This document shows positions 15,912-17,894 of a stretch of 17,894 nucleotides of DNA, piece after piece. Where the stretch lies: contig JANPII010000097.1 in the NCBI GenBank assembly GCA_031424915.1, positions 1-17,894 on the forward strand. Direction: 5' to 3'. The notes under the pieces were generated by a model. That model made no database searches, was not told the origin of the DNA, and saw only the letters and a list, made by a program, of their open reading frames with translations. This DNA comes from JANPII01 sp031424915. Its GTDB lineage: Bacteria; Pseudomonadota; Alphaproteobacteria; Rickettsiales; Midichloriaceae. Positions within the stretch are counted from its first letter, which is position 1. Each line of letters opens with the position of its first letter. The position numbers were made by a program, and so were the translations under genes.

Positions 15912-17252
15912 CTACTTTGTGGCCTTTTGTTCATAGGGATTTTCATTTTTCCGGTAGTTTAACCTAATTGGTATACCTTCTAGCTCAAACTGCTGCCGTA
16001 GTGAGTTAATCAGATAACGAGTATAGCTATCAGGCAGGTTCTCAGGGATATTAGAGAATATAGTAAAAGTCGGAGGCTTCGCGCCATTTTGCACCATATA
16101 CTTCAGGCGGATCCGCCTGCCATTGTGTGCTAGCGGCGGTATATGACTATCTGTGGCATCACGCAGCCAACGGTTAAGAGCGCCTGTATTTATCTTAGAT
16201 GACCAGCGTTGATACGCCTGACATGCCTGGTCCAGTATAGTTGTTAGCGTCTCTTCCTTTAATGCTGAGATATAAAGCACCGGAACTCCGGTTACTTCTC
16301 TTAGGTGGTTATGTAGCTGGTATTCTATTTCTTGGCGTAATGCTCGCTTGTCTGTGACTAAATCACATTTGTTAACTACCAGCACAAAGGCTTTACCCTC
16401 ATTTACTGCTACTTTAGCGATTGCCAAGTCTTGAGCGAGCAGCATTTCTGTTGCTTCTACCACTAGCACAACTATATGAGCACGTCTTATCGCATTAATA
16501 GACTCGCCAATGGACATATCCTCAATTCGGCAATCTATATTTTTACGCTTACGCATCCCTGCGGTATCTATAAGCTCCAACTTTTGGTCCTTCCACTCCA
16601 GCGGATGGCTTGTGGTGTCCCGTGTAGTGCCGGAAATTTCCGAAGTAATAACACGTTCCATACCTAATATCTTATTGAGGGTCATGGATTTGCCTACGTT
16701 TGGCCGTCCAATTAAAGCGAGTCTTATTATGCTTTTATCTTCCTGTAAGATCTGAGGTGAAACAGGAAGCTGTTTTTTCATTTCTAACAATGCAGGGTGT
16801 AGATCCTCAAATCCCTGTCTTGTATGCACTGCAATATAAATTGGCTCACCTAAGCCCATGCGCGCTAAATCGCCCCTATCTATACCTAGTCGGCCCTCAC
16901 TTTTGTTCACCAGCAGCAATACTGGCTTACTGGTTCTGCGGATGAGATTTGCTAAGTCTAGATCATCCTGCGTTATACCATTACGTCCATCCACCATAAA
17001 TAATATTACGTCTGCTTCAAAAATAGCGGCCTCACTTTGGGCATTCATCTTACGCTTAAGAATAGAGTCGTTATATTCCCAACCTGCTGTGTCAATCAAC
17101 ATAAAATCCAAGTCATGCAACTGAGCTTTATATTTCTTACGGTCACGCGTTATTCCTGGTGTATCATCAACAATTGCTAGCTTCTTGCCACATAGCTTAT
17201 TGAATAAACTTGATTTGCCAACATTGGGCTTCCCTATAATTGCAATTTGCAT
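15912..17252 (-). CDS. der: Ribosome biogenesis GTPase Der (EngA)
   Basis: Der is a GTPase with two tandem G domains that is needed for maturation of the 50S ribosomal subunit. I place the start at the ATG at 17252, which has AGAGGT a few bases upstream and gives the family N-terminus MQIAIIGKPNVGKSS; the longer open frame to 17291 would add 13 unrelated residues. The product is 446 residues, normal length. Domain 1 has GKPNVGKS (7-14), DTAG (54-57) and NKSE (116-119, with Glu instead of the usual Asp). Domain 2 has GRPNVGKS (182-189), DTAG (229-232) and NKCD (294-297). A KH-like domain occupies about 350-440. It is 7 bases downstream of ahpD, with its Shine-Dalgarno overlapping the ahpD TAG, so the two are co-expressed. 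Confidence 0.97.
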   Translation of the reverse strand: MQIAIIGKPNVGKSSLFNKLCGKKLAIVDDTPGITRDRKKYKAQLHDLDFMLIDTAGWEYNDSILKRKMNAQSEAAIFEADVILFMVDGRNGITQDDLDLANLIRRTSKPVLLLVNKSEGRLGIDRGDLARMGLGEPIYIAVHTRQGFEDLHPALLEMKKQLPVSPQILQEDKSIIRLALIGRPNVGKSMTLNKILGMERVITSEISGTTRDTTSHPLEWKDQKLELIDTAGMRKRKNIDCRIEDMSIGESINAIRRAHIVVLVVEATEMLLAQDLAIAKVAVNEGKAFVLVVNKCDLVTDKRALRQEIEYQLHNHLREVTGVPVLYISALKEETLTTILDQACQAYQRWSSKINTGALNRWLRDATDSHIPPLAHNGRRIRLKYMVQNGAKPPTFTIFSNIPENLPDSYTRYLINSLRQQFELEGIPIRLNYRKNENPYEQKATK

Positions 17253-17259
17253 TTGACCT

Positions 17260-17829
17260 CTATAAGCTTGGGCCACGCGCGGCAAAATCATAGCTTCTTA
17301 GTGTTTCAATTTCCAAAGCTTCCGCAACTGCACAAAATACAGACACAACACGACCGATATTGCGAATAGCAACCTTATTAAACCCACGTTTCTGCAGCTT
17401 TTTAATATGTATCTGTACGCAAGTTTTACAACCCCTTAAAATAGAAACAGCTAGACATAATACCTCAAAGTCCACCAGTGGAATCCCTGGGTTATGCAAA
17501 ACTTCCATTTGCAAATCAGTTTGCATAGCCTTAATTTCCGCATCATCAACCATATCATGAGCAAAGCGATAATATGTATTGTTCATTGCCATCAATACAA
17601 CCGCCATTTTACAGGCATCGGCGTACGACTCTTCAAGGTGCAGCTTTGCTTCACCTCGAATATGATTTAACATCTGCTCATTTTTCAAATAGTAACCTGC
17701 GGTAAGTGCAACACCATATAGCTGCTCTGAGGATAAACCCTCCATACCCTTAAATATAGCCTCTAGGTTATGCTTAATGTCTTTAGCATATCCCTCGGGC
17801 AATTTTTTAATAATTTTTGCGATACTCAT
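17260..17829 (-). CDS. ahpD: AhpD-type alkylhydroperoxidase (CMD/AhpD family)
   Basis: In Mycobacterium tuberculosis, AhpD carries electrons from the lipoamide of 2-oxo-acid dehydrogenase subunits to the peroxiredoxin AhpC, and has weak peroxidase activity itself. The start MSIAKIIKKLPEGYAKDIKHNL (residues 1-22) closely resembles mycobacterial AhpD, and GGA lies just upstream of the ATG at 17829; an in-frame ATG at 17844 has no Shine-Dalgarno. The product is 189 residues. Glu122, the redox pair Cys134-x-x-Cys137 and His141 keep the spacing of Glu118, Cys130, Cys133 and His137. The histidine just before the second cysteine in the mycobacterial CSHC is Thr here (CKTC). No ahpC is visible, but the upstream side is cut by the window edge after 50 bases. 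It is followed closely by der. Confidence 0.93.
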   Translation of the reverse strand: MSIAKIIKKLPEGYAKDIKHNLEAIFKGMEGLSSEQLYGVALTAGYYLKNEQMLNHIRGEAKLHLEESYADACKMAVVLMAMNNTYYRFAHDMVDDAEIKAMQTDLQMEVLHNPGIPLVDFEVLCLAVSILRGCKTCVQIHIKKLQKRGFNKVAIRNIGRVVSVFCAVAEALEIETLRSYDFAARGPSL

Positions 17830-17894
17830 TTTTGTTCCATACATAAAACAATGACTTATACCAAGCCTAGGAAATAACTATACACTTGAAGCGG

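Noticed and set aside
17253..17291. Start of Der at 17291
   Set aside because: The extra 13 residues have no counterpart in Der proteins, whereas the ATG at 17252 has a good ribosome site and gives the standard N-terminus.

Overview
The window looks like chromosomal DNA of an AT-rich alphaproteobacterium, most likely an obligate intracellular member of the Rickettsiales or a close relative. The clues are a virB8-virB9 pair separated from the other type IV secretion genes, a CckA-type hybrid histidine kinase, large orphan proteins with faint ankyrin-like segments, and intergenic palindromic repeats of the kind common in Rickettsiales. The placement is inferred from gene content; no rRNA or other phylogenetic marker is present. 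I found no tRNA, rRNA, CRISPR array, transposase or phage gene. No gene-free stretch exceeds 300 bases.

Layout. (1) 1-2283: a good sigma70-like promoter drives an unrecognised multi-pass membrane protein of about 722 residues. (2) 2360-6782, minus strand: a tight five-gene cluster in the order virB8, virB9, ruvA, hybrid histidine kinase, WecA/WbpL-type sugar-phosphate transferase. The gaps are 9, 9 and 5 bases, then a 4-base ATGA overlap, so it is almost certainly one transcript. (3) 6783-6934: a divergent intergenic region with two inverted repeats of identical geometry (7-base arms, 10-base spacer). (4) 6935-10333, plus: an 1132-residue flavoprotein that joins a GltD/NfnB-like module to a PyrK/NfnA-like module. 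(5) 10334-10516: a palindromic repeat element. (6) 10517-15716, plus: two very large, probably all-helical proteins of unknown function, one base apart. (7) 15717-15911: a second palindromic element between converging genes. (8) 15912-17829, minus: ahpD then der, with the Shine-Dalgarno of der overlapping the ahpD stop codon.

How the genes may work together. The minus-strand cluster mixes secretion (VirB8, VirB9), DNA repair (RuvA), two-component signalling (kinase) and envelope glycan initiation (WecA-like enzyme). Because it appears co-transcribed, production of this secretion-channel pair may be tied to the growth or developmental state. The big flavoprotein is predicted to exchange electrons between NAD(P)H and iron-sulfur carriers. 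AhpD would act in peroxide defence, and Der in 50S ribosome assembly. The most promising unexplained items are the 757- and 974-residue protein pair, the NfnAB-like fusion, the VirB8 paralogue lacking the NPxG motif, and the two oppositely phased palindromic repeats.
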